A stretch of DNA of 39,518 bases, taken from contig JAFQHT010000041.1 of the NCBI GenBank assembly GCA_017397825.1, positions 1 to 39,518 on the forward strand, written 5' to 3'. The notes beneath the pieces were generated by a model, which worked only from the letters and a program-made list of their open reading frames with translations, had not been told where the DNA came from and did no database searches. Positions 22,003 to 29,971 of the stretch are shown in pieces. A program made the position numbers and the translations under genes. Source of the DNA: Bacillota bacterium. GTDB taxonomy: Bacteria > Bacillota > Clostridia > Peptostreptococcales > Anaerovoracaceae. The stretch's first letter is position 1. Each line of letters starts with the position of its first letter.

Positions 22003-23415
22003 TTATTTCCAGTAGTCAAGTTCGTCCTTGATACCAGCTTTTGCTGCAACGAACTGAGGATCCTTGCCAGCCTTCTTCTGTGCTACGTAGTCTTCAAGAC
22101 AATTCATAGCAGGCTTCATAAGAATCAGGATTACAGGCACGTTGATTACTACCATCATACCCTGAAGCATGTCAGCAGTATTCCATACAAGACCTGCACT
22201 TGCAACTGCACCTACGAATACCAGAACAGTTGCGATAATTCTGAATACAAGAAGTCCTGTCTTGCTTACTTCTCTGTTAAGGATGAATCTTAAGCATCCT
22301 TCGCAGTAGGAGTAGTTACCAATCAGTGTTGTGAATGCGAATAAGGACATTGCGATGCAGAGGAAGATTGGTCCGAAACCACCGAGGTTTTCAGCCATAG
22401 CTGTCTGAACATACTTTGCACCACCCATATCAGCGTCAAATGCTACTCCGGAGGACAGGCACATAAATGCTGTTGCAGTACAGATGAGGAGTGTATCGAT
22501 GAATACGGAAAGCATCTGTACAAGACCCTGCTTAGCTGGGTGGGAAACGTCTGCAGTAGCAGCTGCGTTAGGAGCAGAACCCATACCAGCTTCGTTGGAG
22601 TAAAGGCCTCTCTTGATACCGTTCATAACGCAGGAACCTGCGAAACCGCCGAAGATAGCCTTGAAATCAAATGCGCTTTCAAAAATCATACCGAACATTG
22701 CAGGAATCTGCTTTGCATTGATAATGAGTACGATAATAGCTACTACTACGTAGATAACACCCATTACTGGAACCATAACGCCTGTAACCTTAACCAGTCT
22801 CTTAGCACCGCCGATAACGATGATACCGAATAATACAGCAAGGATTACACCAATAATCGCTGCAGTGGAATCACCATAGAAGCTGAATGTGGAGAAAGTG
22901 TCCTGAAGGTTGTAAGCTGCAAGCATGTTGTAACCTACAGCATATGTAAGGATGATGATTGCTGAGAAGATAACACCCAGCCATCTCTGTCCGAGAGCAT
23001 CCTGCATGTAGAAAGCAGGACCGCCGTAGCTTGTGCCATCCGGATTCTTTTTCTTATAAATCTGAGCAAGTGTGGATTCAACGAATGCAGAAGCACCACC
23101 GATAATAGCAGTAATCCACATCCAGAAAACAGCACCTGCACCACCGGAGCAGATAGCAGTTGCAACGCCGATGATGTTACCAGTACCTACACGGGAAGCT
23201 GTGGAAACCATAAGAGCTCCGAATGAAGAAATACCATTCTTATTCTTTGGTTTTTCCATAATAACTCTGAAAGATTCTGTGAACAGACGTGCCTGGATGA
23301 ATTTGGAACGCACTGTCAGGATAATTCCGCCTAAAAGCAGAATTAAAGGAACGCACCATGGCTGATATAATACGCCACTGACTGCGTTGATAATGTTGTT
23401 ATAAAGGTCAAGCAT
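22003..23415 (-). CDS. Alanine/glycine:cation symporter (AGCS family)
   Basis: The 470-residue membrane protein has about 11 hydrophobic segments. Its signature is that of the sodium:alanine symporter family: TVRSKFIQARLF near residue 35, GALMVSTASRVGTGNIIGVA, TSYGGPAFYMQ and RGLYSNEAGMGSAPNAAATA. It imports alanine or glycine with Na+ or H+. Start by ACAGGAGAAATATAAA-ATG. It is the only gene between its promoter (with a palindrome inside) and the terminator at 21957. Substrate preference between alanine and glycine cannot be read. No glycine riboswitch was seen in the 100-base leader. Confidence 0.92.
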   Translation of the reverse strand: MLDLYNNIINAVSGVLYQPWCVPLILLLGGIILTVRSKFIQARLFTESFRVIMEKPKNKNGISSFGALMVSTASRVGTGNIIGVATAICSGGAGAVFWMWITAIIGGASAFVESTLAQIYKKKNPDGTSYGGPAFYMQDALGQRWLGVIFSAIIILTYAVGYNMLAAYNLQDTFSTFSFYGDSTAAIIGVILAVLFGIIVIGGAKRLVKVTGVMVPVMGVIYVVVAIIVLIINAKQIPAMFGMIFESAFDFKAIFGGFAGSCVMNGIKRGLYSNEAGMGSAPNAAATADVSHPAKQGLVQMLSVFIDTLLICTATAFMCLSSGVAFDADMGGAKYVQTAMAENLGGFGPIFLCIAMSLFAFTTLIGNYSYCEGCLRFILNREVSKTGLLVFRIIATVLVFVGAVASAGLVWNTADMLQGMMVVINVPVILILMKPAMNCLEDYVAQKKAGKDPQFVAAKAGIKDELDYWK

Positions 23416-23474
23416 TTTATATTTCTCCTGTTTAATGTGTTAAAGTATTAAAAAAACATTTTTCGAACATTTCT

Positions 23475-23503
23475 ATATTAACAAAAATGTTAATAAAGTG
23501 CAA
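23475..23503 (-). promoter_or_regulatory. Promoter of the AGCS symporter with operator-like palindrome
   Basis: On the minus strand TTGCAC (23503-23498), 17 bases and TAATAT (23480-23475). The 16-bp palindrome TTAACA-N4-TGTTAA (23478-23493) occupies the spacer and touches the -10, the typical position for a repressor site. Confidence 0.65.
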
Positions 23504-23511
23504 GGAAAATT

Positions 23512-23715
23512 TTATCTGTTTATCACAACTTTTGCAAAGTTTTCATAGAAATATCCTTCACGCTTTCCTTCAGGGTCTACATCGTTGAAGAAGCATGATG
23601 GAATTTCTTTTTCATTGAGGTTCTTCAGGATGCAAGGTGTGCAGCCCTGATCGTGGTTGTTTGGATGGTTTGGGCAGTCGTAACTGTCACATGTGCAGAA
23701 TTCTACTTTTGACAT
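23512..23715 (-). CDS. Small cysteine-rich protein (DUF6485-like)
   Basis: The 67-residue protein starts by ACAGGAGGAAAAATT-ATG. It has a Cys pattern CTC-x4-C, then GCTPC and later SCFF, as in a small clostridial family (DUF6485-like: CTC, CxxC, PxCFF) whose function is unknown; the name is from memory. The cysteines suggest zinc or Fe-S binding. It follows the QueG-like Fe-S gene by 35 bases, so it is the last gene of that operon. A link to redox or metal handling is an inference. Confidence 0.62.
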   Translation of the reverse strand: MSKVEFCTCDSYDCPNHPNNHDQGCTPCILKNLNEKEIPSCFFNDVDPEGKREGYFYENFAKVVINR

Positions 23716-23750
23716 AATTTTTCCTCCTGTGTTTTTTATTTTATTAAATA

Positions 23751-24566
23751 TTATCTGTTTATTTTAGGCGGTATCCTGCTTTCGCAAGGCACTCTGGTCT
23801 GGCAAAGTCCACATCCGTACCGCGGATAATATTTATCATAAACCTTGTCATTATGTTCAGAGCATTTTTTCTTGCCATTGCCGCCTTCTCTGGTAATTGA
23901 ACCTGCCGGACATCTTCTGATGCAGGCACCGCAGCCATTGCAATATTCGAAAATCTCTGTATATGGTCTTGTGTCCGCCGGTATATCACCATCAGTAATG
24001 ACACTGATAAATCTTCCGGCGATGCCTTTTTCAGTAATCAGGCCATTGGACATGCCGAATGTTCCCAAACCGCAGATATATGCTGTATGCCTTTCGGACC
24101 AGTTGCTTCCGGACCTGACACCGTCCATCACCGCCCTGAGCCTGTTATCAGTAGTCGGCAGGCATGTTCTGAGACCAAGCTCATTAAGCTTTCTGCAGAA
24201 TTCCTCAAGCAGTTCTTCAAGATAGTTCTGGCCTTCAATTCTTCCGTGGAGCCATGCATGAGCCGGCATTTCCCTGCACTGTCCGTTGGCTTTTCTTACT
24301 TCTTCTGTAAAAGGGAAAAACATTGAAATTACAGATTTTGCGCCACAAAGCCATTCCTCCGGCATCATATACCAGGAAACGACTACTTCTTCGGACCTGA
24401 GTTTTTCAAACAAAGGGTCGTCAGCTGCTCCGATGCCTACAAGGGGTTTTTCAAAAAACCTTATGCCTGCTGCTTCAGGGCTCAGAGCCAGCTCTTCTTC
24501 AACCCGGTTTCCCGGAAAACTCTCATATAAATCGTATATTATCTTTTCAATTAAATTCTTTTCCAT
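23751..24566 (-). CDS. QueG-like 4Fe-4S double-cluster protein
   Basis: The start at ATG 24566 (MEKNLIEKII) follows TAAAGGCAAGAGC, so it begins 10 bases after the AAA gene's stop; 271 residues. The C-terminal part has two 4Fe-4S motifs: CNGCGACIRRCP (about 209-220) and CGLCQTRVPC (about 252-261). Upstream are blocks seen in epoxyqueuosine reductase-like proteins (SWYMMPEEWLCGAKSVIS, AHAWLHGRIEG, SERHTAYICGLGTFGMS). QueG uses cobalamin to reduce epoxyqueuosine in tRNA, but this protein is shorter and lacks the C-terminal HEAT-like part, so another reductase reaction is possible. It is in one operon with AAA and small genes. Confidence 0.78.
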   Translation of the reverse strand: MEKNLIEKIIYDLYESFPGNRVEEELALSPEAAGIRFFEKPLVGIGAADDPLFEKLRSEEVVVSWYMMPEEWLCGAKSVISMFFPFTEEVRKANGQCREMPAHAWLHGRIEGQNYLEELLEEFCRKLNELGLRTCLPTTDNRLRAVMDGVRSGSNWSERHTAYICGLGTFGMSNGLITEKGIAGRFISVITDGDIPADTRPYTEIFEYCNGCGACIRRCPAGSITREGGNGKKKCSEHNDKVYDKYYPRYGCGLCQTRVPCESRIPPKINR

Positions 24567-24576
24567 GCTCTTGCCT

Positions 24577-25794
24577 TTACACATTCATTTCAAGCCCTGC
24601 CCGTACATCAGCCACTGTCAGCTTCATCAGCTCATCATCGGTAAGGCCTTCACCTCTGGCCGCTGCAAGGCGGGTAGCCTGGCAGTTGATAATCTTCTCA
24701 AATGTGTTGCGGACAGTACGGCCGTTACCGAAGTTTTCATCGCGCATTTCGTACATACGGTCAAAAACTTCACGCAAAAGTTTCTGCCCTGCCTCTTCCA
24801 GCTGATATCCGTTGGATTTACACTGAAGCAGGAAAATCTTTTCCATCTCTTCGCCGGTATAATCAGGGAAGTGAATATATTTATTGAATCTGGACCTGAG
24901 ACCCGGATTGGATTCGATGAACTTGTGCATAAGGTCATCATATCCTGCCACAATTACAACCAGCTTGTCGCGGTTATCTTCCATAGCTTTGAGAACTGTG
25001 GCAATGCACTCCTTACCATAGGAATCGTTATCCCCCTGAACCAGTGAGTACGCTTCATCGATAAAAAGCACTCCGCCCAGTGCAGACTGAACCACTTCTG
25101 CCGTTTTAATTGCAGTCTGGCCCTGATATCCTGCGATAAGGCCTGCGCGGTCAACTTCCACCAGCTGGCCCTTTTCCAGAAGGCCGATTGCCTTGTATAA
25201 TTTAGAAAGAAGTCTTGCGATGGTGGTCTTGCCTGTTCCCGGATTTCCGGAGAAAACCATGTGATGTGAAAGTTCAGGGGCTTTGAGGCCGCGTTCTGTT
25301 CTCAGCTTGCAGACCCTGATAAAGTTCATCATGGTACGGATATCTTCTTTTACAGTGTCAAGTCCCACCAGATTGTCCAGCTCTTCCATTAACTCTTCGT
25401 AAGTAGGCTCCGGTTCTGCTTCTTCGGACTGAGAAGCAACAGCACTCTGGTCATCCCTTTTTACAGCGGCTTCTGCCTCTTTCTGAAGTTTCACTGGCTC
25501 TGTCACAGGTTTGTCACTATCAAACTTCGGAATTTCAATATCCGAAAAATCCCCCATGTTGCTCTGCACCATCTTTTCAATTGCATCCATTGTCTTATCC
25601 AGCATTTCAGCTGAAGAAAGACTTTTGCTGCGCAGATCCAGTCTGTCTGCCAGGTCAAATACTGACATATCAATGCTGCTTTCCACTTCCGGCATCTTCG
25701 GAATATCATCCTTGCTTATTTTTTTACCCAGATCCTCAGCATATTTTTTATAGAAGTCCATATATATTTCTTTCAATAAATCCAGATTATCCAT
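24577..25794 (-). CDS. CbbX/SpoVK-type AAA+ ATPase
   Basis: The 405-residue protein has a charged, helical N-terminal region (1-130) and one AAA+ domain: LVGLDTVKEDI (about 142-152), Walker A GNPGTGKTT (183-191), AGYQGQT (221-227), Walker B GVLFIDEA (241-248), sensor-1 region VVIVAGYDDLM and arginine-finger-like GLRSRFN, then a lid with FGNGRTVRNTFE. This is the CbbX/SpoVK/EccA group, hexameric remodelers of enzymes or secretion partners. Start by GGAGGTTATT-ATG, 9 bases after the small acidic gene. The target is unknown; the neighbouring OCD-like or creatininase-like enzyme, or the acidic protein, are candidates. Confidence 0.9.
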   Translation of the reverse strand: MDNLDLLKEIYMDFYKKYAEDLGKKISKDDIPKMPEVESSIDMSVFDLADRLDLRSKSLSSAEMLDKTMDAIEKMVQSNMGDFSDIEIPKFDSDKPVTEPVKLQKEAEAAVKRDDQSAVASQSEEAEPEPTYEELMEELDNLVGLDTVKEDIRTMMNFIRVCKLRTERGLKAPELSHHMVFSGNPGTGKTTIARLLSKLYKAIGLLEKGQLVEVDRAGLIAGYQGQTAIKTAEVVQSALGGVLFIDEAYSLVQGDNDSYGKECIATVLKAMEDNRDKLVVIVAGYDDLMHKFIESNPGLRSRFNKYIHFPDYTGEEMEKIFLLQCKSNGYQLEEAGQKLLREVFDRMYEMRDENFGNGRTVRNTFEKIINCQATRLAAARGEGLTDDELMKLTVADVRAGLEMNV

Positions 25795-25803
25795 AATAAC
25801 CTC

Positions 25804-26052
25804 CTATTCCAGTACTCCTCTGAGAATATCCATGTCCCACTCATCAAAATCCTCCGGACTGATGTTGCACATATAGCATGCGTTCTGAAAAGCAGTTTCA
25901 AAATCGTCGGCAGCAAACAGGCCCAGCGCGCTGGAAACTTTGAGCATCTTTTCTTCATGCTCGTCCATTGCAGCATCTGCCTGCGCATTCATATATTCGT
26001 CTTCCAGAAATCCTCCGTCATAATTGTCTGATACAAAAAATCCGCTACTCAT
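25804..26052 (-). CDS. Small acidic protein, unknown
   Basis: The 82-residue protein is strongly acidic (DEYMNAQADAAMDEHEEKML; EDFDEWDMDILRGVLE) and mostly helical. The start (ATG 26052 by GGAGAAAAAACA) overlaps the end of the creatininase gene by 8 bases, and its stop lies 9 bases before the AAA gene, so the three are translationally coupled. No family is recognised. As it always appears to be made with the AAA protein here, an adaptor or substrate role is possible but unproven. Confidence 0.65.
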   Translation of the reverse strand: MSSGFFVSDNYDGGFLEDEYMNAQADAAMDEHEEKMLKVSSALGLFAADDFETAFQNACYMCNISPEDFDEWDMDILRGVLE

Positions 26053-26821
26053 TGTTTTTTCTCCATTCTTCCAGATTCTTTCTCATTGCCCGTTCCTGAA
26101 GAGCCTGATACATTTCAAAATATCTTCTGCCGCGTTCTGCATCGGCGCCAGTCGGGTCACCCATGACACCGTTTTCACTTATAGACTTTACTCCTTCATT
26201 AAAGAAGCGGTCTGCCACTTCAGGGGTGAACTGGCCTATGTAACCTGCAGCCAGTTTTTCTTTACGGACATAGTTTTCGTCAATCATCATCATTACAGAG
26301 GTTTCCCAGTCACATGCATGGCCGCCGCATGTTCCCGGAAACAGTCCCTCAGTACGGTCCATTTCCACCAGAAGCTCATCCACCTCTTCCAGCATGCAGC
26401 CACTTACGATGCATATATCCGGATACTCTGCCGCCAGATCTTCAGTTATTCTAGTCAGTTCACCGAAATTGCCCCCGTGGGATGATGTAATTATAATCTT
26501 TTTAAAACCATGGTGCACATATGCCGCCACATAATCTTCCAATATGCCCCTGAACACTTCAGGGCGAAGAGTTATTGTCCCCGGCATACCCATATGGTGT
26601 CTTGAAAGGCCAGGTCTGATTACAGGAGCAACCAGAGTGTTTCCAAGGCGTTTCGCCAGGTCCACTGCCTCAGCATATCCGATTGCCGTGTCAGTAATTT
26701 CAGGCAGAGCCGGTCCGTGCTGCTCTACTGATGCAGCAAATATCAGAACAGTATCCATACCCTTTTCCATTGCTTCTTCAATTTCCGGCCAGGTCATCTG
26801 TTCAAGTAATAAAGTTTTCAT
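26045..26821 (-). CDS. Creatininase-family protein (second copy)
   Basis: The start at ATG 26821 follows AGGAGGAGTGCT; 258 residues. Metal ligand pattern: Glu33 and His35 in SVEQHGPALP, Asp44 in EITDT, His115 in TSSHGGN and Glu173 in GGHACDWETS. The family hydrolyses cyclic amides or small amides and includes MftE-like maturation peptidases. It differs clearly from the copy at 2200 (DWETS rather than EGETS), so the two are not recent duplicates. It lies 22 bases after the OCD-like gene in the same operon, which suggests that a pyrroline, lactam or similar cyclic intermediate could be involved; this is an inference. Confidence 0.87.
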   Translation of the reverse strand: MKTLLLEQMTWPEIEEAMEKGMDTVLIFAASVEQHGPALPEITDTAIGYAEAVDLAKRLGNTLVAPVIRPGLSRHHMGMPGTITLRPEVFRGILEDYVAAYVHHGFKKIIITSSHGGNFGELTRITEDLAAEYPDICIVSGCMLEEVDELLVEMDRTEGLFPGTCGGHACDWETSVMMMIDENYVRKEKLAAGYIGQFTPEVADRFFNEGVKSISENGVMGDPTGADAERGRRYFEMYQALQERAMRKNLEEWRKNNE

Positions 26822-26843
26822 AGCACTCCTCCTCTGCTGCACA

Positions 26844-27836
26844 CTAGAGTTCCATTTTAACGCCAAAACCCTGGTTTTCCGCCATATCGGTTATCTGCGA
26901 TGCGACCATCAGGTCCTGAAGACCGATTCCTGTGCTGTCAAAAATTGTGATTTCTTCAGCGTCTCTGCGGCCTTGCGCCCTGCCAAGTATCACATCGCCC
27001 ATTTCAGTTATATCACCAGGACTTACAAGACCCTGTTTTACCGCCTTTTCGCATTCACCTACATTGATTACCTGAGTCAGGTCATCGCAGAAAAGCTTTG
27101 CAGCGGCCACCAGATCCACGTCAAGTTCCTGCTTACCCTCCATATCAGAGCCGATGCAGGAAAGATGAGTTCCAGGTTTCACCCATTCCTTTTTGATTAT
27201 ACCGTCCCGGGCAGGTGTCGCTGTAAGAATGATATCAGCTTCTCTTACTGCAGTTTCCAGATCAGACGCCGGCAGTACAGGAATATTGATTCCCAGCTTT
27301 TCGCAGGTTTCATTGATGAACGCCTCTACCTTGTGCGGCGAGCGTAAATTTGCCACATATATTTTTTTAATATTTTTCATAACATTGAGCGTAGCTTCCA
27401 GAAGGACCGGTCCCTGTGCTCCTGTTCCCACAAGAAGAAGCACTTCAGATTCAGGACGGGCCAGATATTTGCATCCAACGCCACCGGCAGCACCTGTACG
27501 CATGTTAGTAATCAGACCTCCGTCCATCATGCTCCTGAGCATACCTGTTTCCCTGTCAAAAACCAGAATTGTGCCGGTCAGACGAGGCAGATTGTACTTG
27601 TCGTTTCCTTCAAAGGCGCTCACAAGCTTCATGCCGAAAATCCCTGCCCCATCCATGCTTCCGCTCTTTATATCAAACTCCGAAACACCATCCTCGAAAG
27701 AATGGCATACAATAGGAAAAAGTTCCGCCTGATTGTCACATTTGAGAGAGTAGGCCTTTTCCACAGCCTCAATTACAGTGTCCATATCAAGAACACTGCT
27801 GATTTCTTTTTTACTGATGATTGTGAACTGATGCAT
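26844..27836 (-). CDS. Ornithine cyclodeaminase / mu-crystallin family dehydrogenase
   Basis: The 330-residue protein has the family features: Lys70 in GMKLVSAF, Arg113 in TNMRTGAAGGV, an NAD(P)-binding GTGAQ (137-141) in LLLVGTGAQGP, and a C-terminal IFDSTGIGLQDLM. Members convert ornithine to proline, or act as ketimine reductases or imino-acid/N-alkyl amino acid dehydrogenases. Exact substrate unclear. Start by GGAGTAGACT-ATG, 3 bases after the small membrane gene. It leads the creatininase/AAA/QueG-like operon. Confidence 0.88.
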   Translation of the reverse strand: MHQFTIISKKEISSVLDMDTVIEAVEKAYSLKCDNQAELFPIVCHSFEDGVSEFDIKSGSMDGAGIFGMKLVSAFEGNDKYNLPRLTGTILVFDRETGMLRSMMDGGLITNMRTGAAGGVGCKYLARPESEVLLLVGTGAQGPVLLEATLNVMKNIKKIYVANLRSPHKVEAFINETCEKLGINIPVLPASDLETAVREADIILTATPARDGIIKKEWVKPGTHLSCIGSDMEGKQELDVDLVAAAKLFCDDLTQVINVGECEKAVKQGLVSPGDITEMGDVILGRAQGRRDAEEITIFDSTGIGLQDLMVASQITDMAENQGFGVKMEL

Positions 27837-27839
27837 AGT

Positions 27840-27983
27840 CTACTCCGTTTCTTTCTTGTTAAAAGCCTTTTTAAGAATAAAATACGATACTGTCATATCG
27901 AAAGCATAAAGTCCCAGATAAACACATGTTACGAATTTAGCATGTTTTTTGTAATTCCAGTTTTCAAAGTAATCCTTTTTCAT
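27840..27983 (-). CDS. Small membrane protein (47 aa), unknown
   Basis: The 47-codon ORF runs from ATG 27983 to TAG 27840. It reads MKKDYFENWNYKKHAKFVTC, then a hydrophobic stretch VYLGLYAFDMTVSYFIL and a lysine-rich tail. The ribosome binding site AAAGGAGAG lies inside the end of the CCA-adding gene, whose stop is only 2 bases upstream, and the OCD gene starts 3 bases after it. This tight packing argues for a real, translationally coupled gene that bridges two operon parts. Function is unknown. Confidence 0.62.
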   Translation of the reverse strand: MKKDYFENWNYKKHAKFVTCVYLGLYAFDMTVSYFILKKAFNKKETE

Positions 27984-27985
27984 GA

Positions 27986-29845
27986 TTATACTCTCCTTTC
28001 AAGAATCCAGCTGAGTAATATCTCTTTTTCATTTGCTAATCTGCCATCAATTACTTCCTCCAGTGCTTCTTTCAGCGTCTGTCCGATGGTTCTTCCATCA
28101 GTAATACCGGCTACAATAAGGTCATTGCCGTTGACTGCAAGATCTTTAAGGCTGAAACACTGTTTTTCCTCTGAAATAAGTGTCAGCAAATCTTCCAGCT
28201 GATTATAATACTGCTGTCTGCCTGCAAACTCAGGGCTCTGGGACAGATTGTCAGCCCTTTTGAGAAGTATCAGGTCACGTAAAGTTTCCTCGCCCAGTTT
28301 ATTCAGTGCCCTCTTTACAGCTTTAGGTGTCAGCTCAATCTGAAGGTCGTGGTATTTTACAAGGTCAGTAACGCGATTCAGAGTTTCATTGTCAAAACGA
28401 AGCCTGTGCATCACTGCCCGCGTTATTTCTTCACTTCTGGCAGCGTGACCATAAAAATGTCCTGTTCCGCTGTCATCAGTGGTAAAAGTCTCTGGTTTGC
28501 CTGCATCATGGAGCAGGGCCGCCCACCTGAGATGAGGCTCCGGCCTGATACAGTCTACACAGACTGCCGAATGTTCAAGTACATCATATATATGATGAGG
28601 ATTCCTTTGGTCAAAGCCCTTTATTGTCATCAGCTCCGGAATTGCCTGCCCGATAATATCTGCGTATTTGAGGATTATACAGCCTGCACCAGAACCGGTC
28701 AGAAGCTTTGTCAGTTCTTCACGGATACGTTCCGCACTGATTTTTTCAAGCAGATGTTTGTTGGCTGTCATTGCACGGCCAGTTTCCGGTCCGATTTCAA
28801 AGCCCAGAACTGAAGCAAATCTTATTGCCCTCAGAATTCTGAGAGCATCTTCTTTAAAACGCTGATCAGGATTTCCGACAGCCCTGATAATACCCGATGA
28901 TATATCCTCACTGCCGCCGAAATAGTCTTTGAGGCCGCCTGCCGGACTCCATGCAATTGCGTTCATAGTAAAATCGCGCCGCGCCAGATCCTCCTGAAGA
29001 CTGCCCGTAAACTCAACGGAATCCGGATGGCGTCCGTCGCTGTAAGTTCCTTCAACGCGGAAAGTAGTCACTTCCACAGGCTCTCCGCCGGTCAGCACTG
29101 TAACGGTTCCATGCTTAATTCCGGTATCGAATACCTTTGCACTCCGGCCATCTGCAAGTAACAGACCTTCAAAAACTGCCCTCACCTGTTCAGGCCGAGC
29201 CGATGTGGTCACATCAAAATCATGAGGTTTTCTGCCCATAATCATGTCACGGACACAGCCCCCTACAATATATGCTTCAAACCCTGCAGCTTCCAGCGCA
29301 TTAAGCACTGTGCCGACTTCCGGCGGAATAAAGTCCCAGACAAACATTTCCGAAACAGAGTCTGCACCGGTAAAGGTACTTATTTTGTTGCTGCGGTGCT
29401 CACCGCCTCTGTGCAGATAAAAATTGTGAGCATTGTCATTACCCTGCACTACCTGAAGAGCCATGTGAGAAAAACCCTGAATGAAACCGCAGGCCTTTAC
29501 TGCTTCCAGCAGCGCAGTTCCCACACCTTGCTTCCTGGCACTTCCGTCTACATGAAGGGAATCAATGTATATGGTGTTTTCCATACGCTCAAAAGGTCTG
29601 AATGCAGCAAACCCAAGAACACGACCTTCGCTGGCAGCAACATATATTCCATGATCCGGCTGTTTCATGTAGCCGCTCCAATTTTGCTCCTGCTCCCGGA
29701 CATTCAGGCTGTCAAGGTAGCTCTGAATCAGAAGGCCCTCGTATGTTGATTTCCAGCTTCGTACATAGAGCTCTGCAATCTGCCGGACATGCTCCTGCTG
29801 CGCCGGCTGCACATCATATTCATTTTTATTATGCGCAAAACCCAT
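27986..29845 (-). CDS. GNAT acetyltransferase fused to CCA-adding tRNA nucleotidyltransferase
   Basis: The 619-residue protein begins with a GNAT domain (about 1-170; acetyl-CoA loop RKQGVGTALLEA at 104-115, NFYLHRGG near 141-148) and continues into a complete CCA-adding enzyme. Nucleotidyltransferase motifs are GGCVRD (195-200) and DFD (209-211, catalytic Asp), followed by RRDFTMNA, the fingers helix RILRAIRFASVLGF and an HD-like region LLHDAGKPETF. The CCA part repairs tRNA 3' ends; the GNAT part could acetylate a protein, tRNA or small molecule. The frame is continuous with no internal RBS at the junction. I do not know this fusion as common. It has its own promoter, and is followed at 2 bases by the small membrane gene. 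Confidence 0.9.
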   Translation of the reverse strand: MGFAHNKNEYDVQPAQQEHVRQIAELYVRSWKSTYEGLLIQSYLDSLNVREQEQNWSGYMKQPDHGIYVAASEGRVLGFAAFRPFERMENTIYIDSLHVDGSARKQGVGTALLEAVKACGFIQGFSHMALQVVQGNDNAHNFYLHRGGEHRSNKISTFTGADSVSEMFVWDFIPPEVGTVLNALEAAGFEAYIVGGCVRDMIMGRKPHDFDVTTSARPEQVRAVFEGLLLADGRSAKVFDTGIKHGTVTVLTGGEPVEVTTFRVEGTYSDGRHPDSVEFTGSLQEDLARRDFTMNAIAWSPAGGLKDYFGGSEDISSGIIRAVGNPDQRFKEDALRILRAIRFASVLGFEIGPETGRAMTANKHLLEKISAERIREELTKLLTGSGAGCIILKYADIIGQAIPELMTIKGFDQRNPHHIYDVLEHSAVCVDCIRPEPHLRWAALLHDAGKPETFTTDDSGTGHFYGHAARSEEITRAVMHRLRFDNETLNRVTDLVKYHDLQIELTPKAVKRALNKLGEETLRDLILLKRADNLSQSPEFAGRQQYYNQLEDLLTLISEEKQCFSLKDLAVNGNDLIVAGITDGRTIGQTLKEALEEVIDGRLANEKEILLSWILERRV

Positions 29846-29898
29846 TTCTGCCTCTCCTGCACCTTCTGCCTTATATTTCTGACTTATATTATAGAATT

Positions 29899-29927
29899 AT
29901 TATACAAAAAAACATGTTCTTTTACAA
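29899..29927 (-). promoter_or_regulatory. Promoter of the GNAT-CCA gene and downstream operon
   Basis: On the minus strand TTGTAA (29927-29922), 17 bases and TATAAT (29904-29899) precede the start by about 54 bases. No other good promoter was seen before 23512, so a transcript of over 6 kb is possible. Confidence 0.6.
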
Positions 29928-29933
29928 GGCTGG

Positions 29934-29942
29934 TGTTATAAT
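29934..29942 (+). promoter_or_regulatory. Extended -10 promoter of the YdcF gene
   Basis: TGTTATAAT (-10 at 29937-29942) lies about 30 bases before the start, next to the divergent GNAT-CCA promoter. Confidence 0.6.
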
Positions 29943-29971
29943 GTAAGCAACAACTGTATTAAGGAGATACT

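Noticed and set aside
22003-23511. A possible glycine riboswitch before the alanine/glycine symporter
   Set aside because: The leader between promoter and ATG is only about 50 bases, too short for the tandem glycine aptamers, and lacks their conserved core.
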